64,000 nucleotides of DNA, taken from positions 1-64,000 of the forward strand of contig FIZI01000020.1 of assembly GCA_900016865.1 (NCBI GenBank), written 5' to 3'. The stretch is from an uncultured Clostridia bacterium. GTDB lineage: Bacteria; Bacillota; DTU014. Shown here in pieces: positions 17,678 to 26,588 of the stretch; position 1 is the stretch's first letter, and each line of letters opens with the position of its first letter. The translations under genes and the position numbers were made by a program. A model generated the notes under the pieces. The model was not told the origin of the DNA and ran no database searches. It saw only the letters and a program-made list of their open reading frames with translations.

Positions 17678-19010
17678 CTGGCACTAACTCTCCCTCCAGG
17701 GTCCACGTCTTTGCCTCAGTTATACGGACTAGTGCAGGAGAACCAATAGCCAAGTCCTCAGTTGGATCGAATGTCACAATCTTATTCGTCCTGGTCCGGC
17801 CCTGATGTTTAGTCGGGTTCGTCTTGCTCGGCCCTTCGATTAGCACCTCAACGACTTGCCCGAGCATCTCCTGATTTTTTTCCTTACTGATCGAGTTCTG
17901 AACCTCGATCAACTCGTAGAGCCGCTCCATTCTCTCATCTTTGGGGACCTGGTCCTGCATACTTGCTGCGGGAGTGCCTACTCTCGGCGAATACGCAAAC
18001 GTGAAGGCCGAATCAAATCTGACCCTTTTAACCATGTCAAGGGTGTCATCGAAGTCCTCGCGAGTCTCTCCGGGAAACCCGACAATGAGATCAGTAGTAA
18101 TGGCGCATGACGGAATCCGCTCTCTGATCTTGTCAATGAGCCTCAGGTAGTCCTCTCTGGTGTACCGCCTGTTCATTCGCTCAAGCACCGAATTGCTGCC
18201 AGCCTGAAGCGGCAGATGTATATGCTCGCAGATGTTTTCCCCTTCAGCTATGACATCTATTAGCCGCTCCGACATGTCTTTGGGGTGCGAAGTCGTAAAC
18301 CTGAGTCTCTTGACACCGTCGATCTCACTGACATCGCGCATGAGTGACGCGAAGTCATAGTCGCCCGGCAGATCCTTGCCATACGAGTTCACATTTTGGC
18401 CTAGGAGGGTGAACTCTGAAAAGCCTTCACCAACCAACTTTCGGACTTCCTCGAGTATGCTCTCCCTAGGTCTGCTCCGCTCGCGGCCGCGAACATATGG
18501 GACTATGCAATAAGAGCAGAAGTTGTTGCATCCGTACATCACTGTGATCCAGGCTTGAAATCCGGGTTTGTGCTTGATAGGCAAACCTTCTATGACTTCG
18601 CCTTCAGACTCCCAGACTTCTATCACTCGCGTCCCGCCGGCCTGAACCTGCCTCAACAGCTCCGGAAGCCTGTGCAGATTGTGTGTTCCAAACACCAGAT
18701 CGACGTATGGGTAGCGATCTCTCAGCACGGACAGTTCTGACTCCTGCTGAACCATACAACCGCAGACAGCGATCAACAAGTCAGGATTGCGTTCTTTCAA
18801 CCGTTTGAACTGTCCAATCCTTCCATAGACCTTTCGCTCAGCGTTGCGTCTGACGCAGCAGGTGTTGAGTATGATGAGGTCCGCCTCATCAGGAGACTCG
18901 GCCTCAAAATAGCCAAGTGACTCGAGCATGCCAGCAATTTTCTCCGAGTCGTTTTCATTCATCTGGCAGCCATAGGTTTGTAGGAAGTAACGTGCACTAG
19001 CGCATTGCAC
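17628..19010 (-). CDS. miaB: tRNA-2-methylthio-N6-dimethylallyladenosine synthase
   Basis: A 460-residue radical SAM methylthiotransferase that converts i6A37 (the MiaA product) to ms2i6A37. The N-terminal UPF0004 domain holds the auxiliary cluster cysteines (QTYGCQMNENDS, LNTCCVR, CGCMVQQE). The radical SAM CxxxCxxC is in GCNNFCSYCIVPYVRGRE, and a TRAM domain follows near the C-terminus. The start is GTG at 19010 with GAGAGG nine bases upstream; the longer ORF to 19070 adds a non-conserved stretch. Sixteen extra residues follow the usual end GELV because the gene overlaps mutS. Confidence 0.96.
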   Translation of the reverse strand: MQCASARYFLQTYGCQMNENDSEKIAGMLESLGYFEAESPDEADLIILNTCCVRRNAERKVYGRIGQFKRLKERNPDLLIAVCGCMVQQESELSVLRDRYPYVDLVFGTHNLHRLPELLRQVQAGGTRVIEVWESEGEVIEGLPIKHKPGFQAWITVMYGCNNFCSYCIVPYVRGRERSRPRESILEEVRKLVGEGFSEFTLLGQNVNSYGKDLPGDYDFASLMRDVSEIDGVKRLRFTTSHPKDMSERLIDVIAEGENICEHIHLPLQAGSNSVLERMNRRYTREDYLRLIDKIRERIPSCAITTDLIVGFPGETREDFDDTLDMVKRVRFDSAFTFAYSPRVGTPAASMQDQVPKDERMERLYELIEVQNSISKEKNQEMLGQVVEVLIEGPSKTNPTKHQGRTRTNKIVTFDPTEDLAIGSPALVRITEAKTWTLEGELVPDGEAHSDAGAISRHQG

Positions 19011-19172
19011 CGGCAACACACCTCTCAGCAATACAGCCCACAGCTGGCCTGAGCAGAGCTGCCAGTCCAAGGCCGCGGGTCGACTTCATATATTGTACCA
19101 CTGAAATAGTGCTCCTACAAGCGAAGCGCCCGCTCCGAGGAACGCAGTGAAGCTGCGTGTTCCGTGCTCAAG

Positions 19173-20096
19173 TCAAGCCGGCCTGAAGATCTGAGCTTGT
19201 GTATCAATCACATATGGATGACCAACCATCAACGTGAAGTTACGAGAGCCATGTCCTGCGGAGACTCCGTAGATCGCTGGCCCGTTGAGCTCGAGCAGCC
19301 TGCGCCGAATCAACCTATCTACAGCGCCGGGACAACCAGTGAAGTCGCAGAGGACAACACCGCAAACCTTACGAAACACTCCGGCGAGTTCCAGCTGAGT
19401 GAGCATTCTATCGATACGGTACAACGGCTCCTTGACTTCCTCAAGAAACAGCAGGCATCCATTGAAGTTGGGCATGTAAGGTGTGCCAAGGAGGGAACAC
19501 ATCATCGACAAGTTGCCTCCAAGCAGGACCCCGGATGCCTGGCCGTGCTTAATCACCTTCACCCTGGATTCGGCAGACTCCGTCAGTGCCCATAGGTCAT
19601 CCTCCAAGATCCTGCCGAACACAGCGTTGACGAACATGCGGGCGGAGGCTTTGTCCTCCTCTGATACATGTCGCTTGATCGTGGTCAAGACAGGCCCATG
19701 ATATGTGACCAATCCACATTTGGTGTACAGTGCGGTCAGCAAGGCTGTGATGTCACTAAACCCGACAACGGGTTTTGGATCTGCCGCAACCGACCTGTAG
19801 TTGACTGCCCTCAACACCCGCATGCTCCCGTAGCCGCCCCTGAGGCACACAATTGCTCTCACAGTCGGGTCCGACAACGCCTTGTTGAGCTCGGAGACTC
19901 TTACCCAATCTGGCCCGGCGAGATATTGTGTCTTGTTTGCACTCCACATCAAGCGCCGTTCGGGGATGTGCACAGACAAGTTTGAACTTGATATGAGTTC
20001 TAGGGCGTCGTGAATGTCCCTCAGTGATTGCGCAGGAGAGGCTATAGCGACGACTGCAACCTTGTCGCCTGCGTCGAGCCGTTGTGGAAGCAACAT
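19173..20096 (-). CDS. LD-carboxypeptidase (S66 family)
   Basis: A 307-residue serine peptidase of family S66 (LdcA/MccF). LdcA removes the terminal D-Ala from murein tetrapeptides in cell-wall recycling, while MccF members cleave microcin C-type compounds. The nucleophile Ser is in CLRGGYGSMRVL, followed by the Glu in LFLEEV and the His in VSAGHGSRN. GGGAGG lies nine bases before the ATG at 20096 but only two before the ATG at 20102. There is no signal peptide, so it is cytosolic. An imperfect hairpin (19139-19163) lies beyond its stop without a U-run. The substrate group cannot be decided from sequence. Confidence 0.88.
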   Translation of the reverse strand: MLLPQRLDAGDKVAVVAIASPAQSLRDIHDALELISSSNLSVHIPERRLMWSANKTQYLAGPDWVRVSELNKALSDPTVRAIVCLRGGYGSMRVLRAVNYRSVAADPKPVVGFSDITALLTALYTKCGLVTYHGPVLTTIKRHVSEEDKASARMFVNAVFGRILEDDLWALTESAESRVKVIKHGQASGVLLGGNLSMMCSLLGTPYMPNFNGCLLFLEEVKEPLYRIDRMLTQLELAGVFRKVCGVVLCDFTGCPGAVDRLIRRRLLELNGPAIYGVSAGHGSRNFTLMVGHPYVIDTQAQIFRPA

Positions 20097-20176
20097 AGGC
20101 ATCGCCCTCCCAGAGACACCTTATGCGCAAGACGCGCGGTTGCAGTCAGCTACAGGGCGACGCGGAGTTATTCGCA

Positions 20177-22600
20177 TCACACAAATATCTCGACGATATC
20201 GCGGTCGATCAGCTTAATAGCCTCTCTGATCGTGATGACAAGCTGAGCGTGGCCTGACATCGCTTTGGCCATTTGCCTGAGAAGGTCAATAGCCCTGCGA
20301 AACGCGAGCACAATGGACCCCTCATCTGCGTCTGTCAACGACCTGACATATGCGAAGTCATGCCCTTTGGACCAGGCAAAGGCGGCCTTGGCGAGCGCCT
20401 CGTTGTAAACCGTCTCAGTGTAGCCCAGATACTCCGTTTCCCAACCCTTGACCCTCTCAATGACCTCGTACAGACGATAATCTCTGAAAAACGGCTTCCG
20501 CGGAGTCGACTCCATTCTGCGCGGCTCGTAGTCTACGCTGACACAGAAGGCTGCGAGTTCGCTGCTGTCCATCGCGTCCAACACCCCTTCTGCGAGCAGC
20601 TCCGTTACAAGGAGTTCCTGGATGTGGATGTGTTGAGCTATACGCCCTCTGGGAAGCAATGTCGAGGCCTCAATATACCCCTTGTCTTCGAGAAGGCGAA
20701 GCCTGTCGCGGTACTCCTTGGCCTTGGCCTCAGGAGACCCTAGTCTAACAGCTTCGCTGAGCAACAAGCTGAGCCGCTCCTGAGCTTCTCTAAACTGGCG
20801 GTATTTCCTCGTACACGAACGACTCCGTTTCCCGCACCGCTCGGGTTTCACTCCATCAACCCTAGCTGCTAGTTCGTTGATGCTCGTCACGAGTGACCTT
20901 ATTCTTGCTCGGTGCTTGGCTGCCTGCCGTTTCCCCTTGGGCGGCGATTGCTCAAGCCGTTCGAGCTGTCTCCGTCTCCGCTTGAGTTTGCCGAGGTTGC
21001 GCCTGTACACGCGCAAGCACGTATTTGACCCATAGTGAGTGCACACACTGCCTTGGAGGCTGGATACCTCGTCCCTTGCAGCTTTGATAAGATCATCCAG
21101 GTGACGCCTGCGGTCTCTCAGTCTGTACGAGTCAAATCCTTTGCTAAAAATGTCCCAGATCTCGTCGTAGGTGTACTGAGATGCTAGGTTCAGGACAGTG
21201 TTCATTGAGAGACTGAAGCTGCCCTGCAGATCCTCTATCGAATCCTCTGAGAACGACGGCAGGTCGTCGAGACTATGAAAATAGGCATCGACCAGGGTGA
21301 TCGCTGTTCCCTTTTTGTCGATCCCTCTGCGTCCGGCCCGCCCGGCCATCTGGAAATACTCGCTCTGTTTGAGTTTGCGAAACTCCTTGCCATCGTACTT
21401 GGTAGGAGATTCGAAGCAAACGGTCTTGACGGGGTAGTTGATACCCACAGCAAATGTCTCAGTGGCAAACAGCAGCTTGATGAGCCGCTTCTCATACAGC
21501 TCTTCGACCAGCCGTTTGAGGGGCGGAAGCAGCCCTGCGTGATGAAAAGCAATGCCCTTTATCAAGCACCTCTCAAGGATCTCAAGGTGTTCACTGCCTC
21601 TGACAAACTGCTTGGTGGCTTCGATTGCCGCTCTGACCTCTTCGCGTTCCTCTCCGAGCAGGTAGTCTATACGCACTGCACTCGAAGAAGCATATTCCTC
21701 GCACTTGCGGCGACTGAAAACAAAAAACAGACAGGGCAAGTGCTGTTTGTCGAGGCGCTCCACAAGTTCGTGGTAGAACGTCCGAGGGTACTTCATCTCC
21801 CTTGTACTTCCCAAAGGGGAGCGTTCGTACAGCGCGTATTGCCGCTTGAGTTCGGCTTTTGTGCCAATCCCGATGCTTGTTTCGAATACGTAATGCTCAA
21901 GTGGGACAGGCCGGATGTTGTGCTTTATAGCTACTACAGGATAGTCGCGTATATGTGCCAACCACTCCGAAAACGAGAAAAGGTTCGGCACGGTAGCACT
22001 CAAGCCTAGTATCCTAATCTCCTGAGGCAGGAGAATCAGGCACTCCTCCCACACATGTCCGCGATCCTCATCCGAGATATAGTGGATCTCGTCAAATATA
22101 GCGTACGAGATCTCGGTCAATGCCTCTCTGTCTTCGAGGATCATGTTTCTGAGTACTTCGGTCGTCATCACGAGCACTGGTGCCTCAGGGTTTATGACAA
22201 CGTCTCCAGTCAGGACACCGACGTTTATTTCTCCAATCAGGTTCTTGAACTCCTTGAATTTCTGCATGCTCAATGTCTTGATTGGAGCAGTGTACACGGC
22301 TCGCCTGCCTTCTCTGGCGAGTTTTTCGATTATGAAGTCTGCCACTACCGTCTTGCCTGACCCTGTAGGCGCCGCAACCAACACCGAGAATCCCTGATCA
22401 ATAGCACATATGGCTTGGCGTTGAAACTCGTCAAGAACCAAGCCTCTATAGCTGCTATATCGCTCGAGAAGGGCTTCGTCGAGAACAACGCTTCTGGGCT
22501 CTTGGTGGGCAAACACCATGACCTCGGTGCCCTCTCGTGCATTGTCAAAATCAAGATCACTGTCCACCGGCTGCCTCACGACCGCCTGAACATCAGTCAT
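20177..22600 (-). CDS. Ski2/Mtr4-like (HelY-type) DEAD/DEAH-box RNA helicase
   Basis: An 807-residue superfamily 2 helicase. Walker A is APTGSGKT (77-84), the DExH box is DEIH (170-173), motif III is LSATVPN, and motif VI is QMAGRAGRRGID. The C-terminal half holds a long, Arg/Lys-rich helical insertion and a DSHCT-like domain as in Mtr4, Ski2 and actinobacterial HelY. Within the insertion are four cysteines in two pairs (C520/C528 and C589/C596) that could bind metal. The start is ATG at 22600 with GAGGTGG before it. It is 16 bases after iorB, so probably cotranscribed. RNA unwinding or decay is the likely role, but it is untested in such bacteria. Confidence 0.88.
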   Translation of the reverse strand: MTDVQAVVRQPVDSDLDFDNAREGTEVMVFAHQEPRSVVLDEALLERYSSYRGLVLDEFQRQAICAIDQGFSVLVAAPTGSGKTVVADFIIEKLAREGRRAVYTAPIKTLSMQKFKEFKNLIGEINVGVLTGDVVINPEAPVLVMTTEVLRNMILEDREALTEISYAIFDEIHYISDEDRGHVWEECLILLPQEIRILGLSATVPNLFSFSEWLAHIRDYPVVAIKHNIRPVPLEHYVFETSIGIGTKAELKRQYALYERSPLGSTREMKYPRTFYHELVERLDKQHLPCLFFVFSRRKCEEYASSSAVRIDYLLGEEREEVRAAIEATKQFVRGSEHLEILERCLIKGIAFHHAGLLPPLKRLVEELYEKRLIKLLFATETFAVGINYPVKTVCFESPTKYDGKEFRKLKQSEYFQMAGRAGRRGIDKKGTAITLVDAYFHSLDDLPSFSEDSIEDLQGSFSLSMNTVLNLASQYTYDEIWDIFSKGFDSYRLRDRRRHLDDLIKAARDEVSSLQGSVCTHYGSNTCLRVYRRNLGKLKRRRRQLERLEQSPPKGKRQAAKHRARIRSLVTSINELAARVDGVKPERCGKRSRSCTRKYRQFREAQERLSLLLSEAVRLGSPEAKAKEYRDRLRLLEDKGYIEASTLLPRGRIAQHIHIQELLVTELLAEGVLDAMDSSELAAFCVSVDYEPRRMESTPRKPFFRDYRLYEVIERVKGWETEYLGYTETVYNEALAKAAFAWSKGHDFAYVRSLTDADEGSIVLAFRRAIDLLRQMAKAMSGHAQLVITIREAIKLIDRDIVEIFV

Positions 22601-22616
22601 TGAACCACCTCGCAGC

Positions 22617-23225
22617 TCAAGTGCAACGTTCGGCCGTGACAGATACGCTCGCCAGCCCCTGATCAAAGGCAGCTCGGTTGATATCGAGGTATCGCGGCTT
22701 TATATTGGCAGCCAAGGCATTGGCGAAGTTGCATTGATCGAAAGGTTTGATGGCAGAGAGCGCGCCAAGCATAGCGGTGTTTGCGACCCTTGGGTTTCCG
22801 AGCCTGCGGGCGATGTCCGTGGCACACACGGTGATGATTTTCGCGTTGGGGAAGAAATCCTGAACCGCTACATCGGGATAGTCGGCCTTGCCCTGCAGAA
22901 CCTGTGCAGGCGGCATTTTGCAATCATTTACGATGCACCAACCCCCATCGCGCAGGTGCGACGCCCATCTGAGGGCCTCCATTATCTCAAAGGCGACTAG
23001 ATAATCGACAGTCTCAGAGATAGGTGAGTAGACCCGGCGTCCGAATCTGATCTGAGTTGTAACACTGCCCCCGCGCTGGGCCATCCCGTGTACTTCTGCC
23101 ATCTTTACGTCAAAACCGACCGACACAAGTGCCTCGGAGATCACCCTGCCTGCAAGGATTATCCCTTGCCCGCCAACGCCTGCTATAAGGATGGTCCTTG
23201 TGCTGGATTCGTTCTTAGCCTTCAT
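22617..23225 (-). CDS. iorB: Indolepyruvate ferredoxin oxidoreductase beta subunit
   Basis: A 202-residue gamma-domain subunit of 2-oxoacid:ferredoxin oxidoreductases. The nucleotide-like binding motif IAGVGGQGIILAGRV and the CoA/ketoacid segment EVHGMAQRGGSV are diagnostic of IorB. With IorA it oxidises aryl pyruvates from aromatic amino acids to aryl-acetyl-CoA, reducing ferredoxin. The ATG at 23225 overlaps the end of iorA by 11 bases, with GAGGGAG upstream. This points to an anaerobic or at least ferredoxin-based metabolism. Confidence 0.95.
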   Translation of the reverse strand: MKAKNESSTRTILIAGVGGQGIILAGRVISEALVSVGFDVKMAEVHGMAQRGGSVTTQIRFGRRVYSPISETVDYLVAFEIMEALRWASHLRDGGWCIVNDCKMPPAQVLQGKADYPDVAVQDFFPNAKIITVCATDIARRLGNPRVANTAMLGALSAIKPFDQCNFANALAANIKPRYLDINRAAFDQGLASVSVTAERCT

Positions 23226-25041
23226 CAACAGTCTCCCTCTCTATTGCGTGAAATGGGCAGACTTGCACACATACGCCACAGCCTGCACACACCTCAGGGT
23301 CTATGCTCGCAAACTCCTTGATAGACAGTGCGGGACAACCTATTGACAGGCACAGTTTGCATGACCTGCACTTGTCTTCAATCACATTGGTTCTTGCCAT
23401 GTGCGCACTCCTAGCGTCCGTTGGGCTCGGCTTCTTGAGCAAGCACGGATGTTTGACGACTATCACAGACGGCTCGTTGAGGCTCAAGGACTCATCCAGT
23501 GCACTCTCAATCTCAGAGAGAGAATACGGATTGACTTCTGTCACGCGCTCAATTCCGAGGGCGCGACAGATGTCTCCGATGTCAACCTCGACTGTTCTCT
23601 CACCCTTAACAGTATAACCAGTCCCGGGATTATCCTGGTGTCCCGTCATGCCTGTGGTCCTGTTGTCGAGAACGATAGTAACGCAAGACCCGCGGTTGTA
23701 CACGACGTCCAAGAGCCCGGTGATTCCGGAGTGAAAGAAGGTCGAGTCTCCAATAACAGCTACTACACGAGTGTCCCTGCCGGTCAACGAAAAAGCCTTG
23801 GATGCGCCGTGGCCTGCACTGATGCTCGCACCCATACAGATACATGTATCCATTGCAGAAAGCGGCGCAGCTGAACCCAGGGTGTAGCAGCCAATGTCTC
23901 CGGTCACCATGATGTTCTTGCGCTTGCGGAGAACGTAAAACACGCTTCGGTGAGGACACCCTGCACAAAGGCTCGGAGGCCTCGCTATTGCAGGTGACGC
24001 AGCAGCATCGGGTCCGGCCTCCTCTGGAGCAGAAGAAGAGCCCGTGCCGGATGCCGAGGCAGAACCTGCAGCATTGATTGAGACAGCTTGAGACACTACT
24101 TCGGGAGTGAACTCGCCAATGCTCGGAAACACTTGCTTCCCAACGCAATTGATACCTGCACCCTGTATCTGATCCTGCATGAACGGGTCGAGTTCCTCAA
24201 CAACGTACAAGGTCTTGACTCTCTCGGCCACCTGTCTCACAAGCTCTAGAGGCATGGGATAGGTCATTCCGAGCTTCAGGTAGATCGCGTTGTCGCCAAA
24301 CGCTTCTCGGGCGTACTGATACGCTACGCCTGCAGCTACCACACCTATTTCAGCCTCAGACTCTCCTTCTGGAAACTCTATCTTGTTTACCTCGATAGTG
24401 TTGCTCAGTTCAGTAAGGCGCCTAAGTCTATGTTCGAGGCCCACCCGCAAGATGCGTGAATTCGCCGGAGTAGCAACGTATTTGGAGATCCTACGGGTAT
24501 AAGGAATCGCTTGAGTTGGCTCTCTTGTACCAAGAGTGACCAAAGACTTACTATGTGCGATCCGTGTGGTTATTCGCAAAAGCACCGGAGTGTCGTACTC
24601 CTCGCTGATCGACAACGCCAGTCCCACAAAGTCCTTGGCTTCTTGGCTGTCGGAAGGCTCGAGCATCGGTATTTTCGCGTGCTTGGCGTAGTTGCGGTTG
24701 TCCTGCTCGTTCTGTGAGCTGTGCATGCCCGGGTCGTCTGCAGAGACGATTACCAAGCCCCCGGTGACGCCTGTGTAAGCCACTGTGAACAGAGGATCTG
24801 CCGCCACGTTCAGCCCGACGTGCTTCATGGCTACAATAGACCGGACCCCTGCGATCGAGGCTCCTATTGCTACCTCGAGCGCCACCTTCTCGTTAGGAGA
24901 CCATTCGGCGTAAATCTCGTCGTATTTGGCAATCTCCTCAAGTATTTCAGTACTTGGAGTCCCCGGGTAAGCGGCAGCCACGACTACTCCCGACTCGTAA
25001 GCCCCTCTAGCTATTGCTTCGTTACCTGTCAAAAGCTTCAT
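23215..25041 (-). CDS. iorA: Indolepyruvate ferredoxin oxidoreductase alpha subunit
   Basis: A 608-residue TPP- and iron-sulfur-dependent catalytic subunit. The N-terminus LLTGNEAIARGAYESGV is standard. The TPP-binding half has GDIGCYTLG and GDSTFFHSGITG with DNRTTGMTG. The C-terminus ends in two ferredoxin-like 4Fe-4S motifs (CRSCKLCLSIGCP and CAGCGVCVQVCP). An Ala/Ser/Gly-rich linker lies at about 345-370. Three in-frame ATGs cluster at 25053-25041; the third gives the family N-terminus. It partners with iorB, which overlaps it. Oxygen sensitivity of the family suggests an anaerobe. Confidence 0.96.
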   Translation of the reverse strand: MKLLTGNEAIARGAYESGVVVAAAYPGTPSTEILEEIAKYDEIYAEWSPNEKVALEVAIGASIAGVRSIVAMKHVGLNVAADPLFTVAYTGVTGGLVIVSADDPGMHSSQNEQDNRNYAKHAKIPMLEPSDSQEAKDFVGLALSISEEYDTPVLLRITTRIAHSKSLVTLGTREPTQAIPYTRRISKYVATPANSRILRVGLEHRLRRLTELSNTIEVNKIEFPEGESEAEIGVVAAGVAYQYAREAFGDNAIYLKLGMTYPMPLELVRQVAERVKTLYVVEELDPFMQDQIQGAGINCVGKQVFPSIGEFTPEVVSQAVSINAAGSASASGTGSSSAPEEAGPDAAASPAIARPPSLCAGCPHRSVFYVLRKRKNIMVTGDIGCYTLGSAAPLSAMDTCICMGASISAGHGASKAFSLTGRDTRVVAVIGDSTFFHSGITGLLDVVYNRGSCVTIVLDNRTTGMTGHQDNPGTGYTVKGERTVEVDIGDICRALGIERVTEVNPYSLSEIESALDESLSLNEPSVIVVKHPCLLKKPSPTDARSAHMARTNVIEDKCRSCKLCLSIGCPALSIKEFASIDPEVCAGCGVCVQVCPFHAIERETVDEG

Positions 25042-25068
25042 TAGTTCCATCATCCTTTGCTAACTGCC

Positions 25069-25887
25069 CTAGGCGCCGAGGCCTAATTCACGAGCGAGAT
25101 ACTGCTTGCATAAAGGTATGGTTTTGTCCGCGTTTGCGGAGGCAAAGATCGTCACTCTATTCTGCAGCTCAGTAGGATTGTCGAAAGGCATGAGATCTCC
25201 TGAACGCAACAGCCCCTCTCGCTGAAGCACCGCCTTTACTTGACGTGCTGTCCCGGCATTTCCGTCGACAACTGGCACGTCGTCACCTATGAGGTGAGAA
25301 ACCTCGCGCCTAATGAACACATAATGCGTGCAGCCCAGAACTACAGCTGCTACAGGCTTCTTGAGCAGCGGTCCCAACCTGTCCCTTAAGTATGACAGGA
25401 TCTCGTCGCCTTCGATGTACCCACTCTCTATGAGTTCTACCAGTCCCGGGCATGGCACCGAGACAATCTCCGCGGACTCGGAAAATCGGCTTGCAAGCGT
25501 CCTGAACTTCTCTTCTTTAAGAGTAAGAGGTGTCGCCATGACCAACACGACTCCCGGCCTATGCATTTCGACCGCAGGCTTGACAGCCGGCTCCATCCCG
25601 ATAATTGGAACATCCAGAGTATCCCGCATCTTGGCAACCGCGGCACTAGTTGCAGTGTTACAGGCGACCACAAGGCACTTGACTCCGTGATCCAGCAGAT
25701 AATCAGCAGCCTGCATCGCCAAAGCTTGCACCTCTGCTGCATCTTTGGACCCGTACGGAGCATTCGCAGTGTCCGCGAAGTAGATATAGCGCTCTCTTGG
25801 AAGAACCCGCAACAGTTCTGCAAGGACGCTTATGCCGCCGACTCCGGAGTCAAAAACTCCGATCGGCCTGTCACAGTGTGAGAACAT
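25069..25887 (-). CDS. murI: Glutamate racemase
   Basis: A 272-residue glutamate racemase, which makes D-Glu for peptidoglycan. The IGVFDSGVGGISVL start, the first catalytic cysteine in VVACNTATSAA and the second in VLGCTHYVFI are all present, as is the YFADTANAPYGSK substrate loop. The ATG at 25887 has GGGAGAGG nine bases upstream and overlaps the end of rpiA by 17 bases. A longer GTG frame (25908) would bury that site. It is one of three wall or envelope genes in this block, with ddl and the LD-carboxypeptidase. Confidence 0.96.
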   Translation of the reverse strand: MFSHCDRPIGVFDSGVGGISVLAELLRVLPRERYIYFADTANAPYGSKDAAEVQALAMQAADYLLDHGVKCLVVACNTATSAAVAKMRDTLDVPIIGMEPAVKPAVEMHRPGVVLVMATPLTLKEEKFRTLASRFSESAEIVSVPCPGLVELIESGYIEGDEILSYLRDRLGPLLKKPVAAVVLGCTHYVFIRREVSHLIGDDVPVVDGNAGTARQVKAVLQREGLLRSGDLMPFDNPTELQNRVTIFASANADKTIPLCKQYLARELGLGA

Positions 25888-26581
25888 CGGCTGTCGCCTC
25901 TCCCTCACGCACCCTGCCTACAACCACACAGTCTACCATACCGACAAAAAGGCCATGTCCAACCAACCCTGGAATCCGATCAAGCTCATTGCTCAAGGCA
26001 AGCGGATCGCTAATAGCACCGGTATTCACATCCAAAATCAGGTTGCCGTTGTCGCTGACGACAGGGCCGTCCTTTCCACTGCCCTCTCTGGGCGAGCACG
26101 AAAACCCCATTCTCTCGACTTCTCGCGTTACAAGCCCAAGTGCGGCTGGCAGCACCTCTATTGGCACCGGAAATCCCTGGCCAAGACTGGTCACCAGCTT
26201 GCTCTCATCTATCACCAACACATAGTGATCGGCAAGTGCTGCGACTACCTTTTCAAGCGTGTGACACGCGCCGCCTCCTTTGATGGCGTTGAAACGCTGG
26301 TCCACCTCGTCAGCTCCGTCAACGCACAGATCGAGATTGCTGACAAAGGCAGGGTCGACGACGGTCAACCCGCTCTTCAAGCAGAGCATTCGCGATTGAA
26401 ATGAAGTGGGGACTACCTCAACGTCCAATCGTTCTAAGCGAACGCGCTCAACGAGCGTCTTGATGAACTCGACTGCAGTCGACCCTGTACCTGCTCCCAC
26501 TCTCATTCCGTGCCGCACCATCTCTGCAGCTTTGCGGCCTGCAGCCCGTTTTGCCTCGACATTGGCAGATGTTGCTTTCAA
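25871..26581 (-). CDS. rpiA: Ribose-5-phosphate isomerase A
   Basis: A 236-residue RpiA, interconverting ribose-5-phosphate and ribulose-5-phosphate in the pentose phosphate pathway. Family marks are GMRVGAGTGSTAVEFI near the N-terminus, CVDGADEVDQRFNAIKGGG (catalytic Asp/Lys region) and KLVTSLGQGFPVPIEV. The start is TTG at 26581 with GGAGGT nine bases before it. The longer ORF to 26629 would overlap hisD. It follows hisD by seven bases and overlaps murI, so the three are translationally linked though metabolically unrelated. Confidence 0.95.
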   Translation of the reverse strand: MKATSANVEAKRAAGRKAAEMVRHGMRVGAGTGSTAVEFIKTLVERVRLERLDVEVVPTSFQSRMLCLKSGLTVVDPAFVSNLDLCVDGADEVDQRFNAIKGGGACHTLEKVVAALADHYVLVIDESKLVTSLGQGFPVPIEVLPAALGLVTREVERMGFSCSPREGSGKDGPVVSDNGNLILDVNTGAISDPLALSNELDRIPGLVGHGLFVGMVDCVVVGRVREGEATADVLTL

Positions 26582-26588
26582 CTGATCG

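Noticed and set aside
19139-19163. An imperfect inverted repeat (GGAACGCAG/CTGCGTGTTCC) after the LD-carboxypeptidase
   Set aside because: It has a two-base bulge and no U-tract, so I do not call it a terminator.
21275-22009. A 244-codon plus-strand ORF opposite the helicase
   Set aside because: It is fully antisense to conserved helicase motifs and has no independent evidence.
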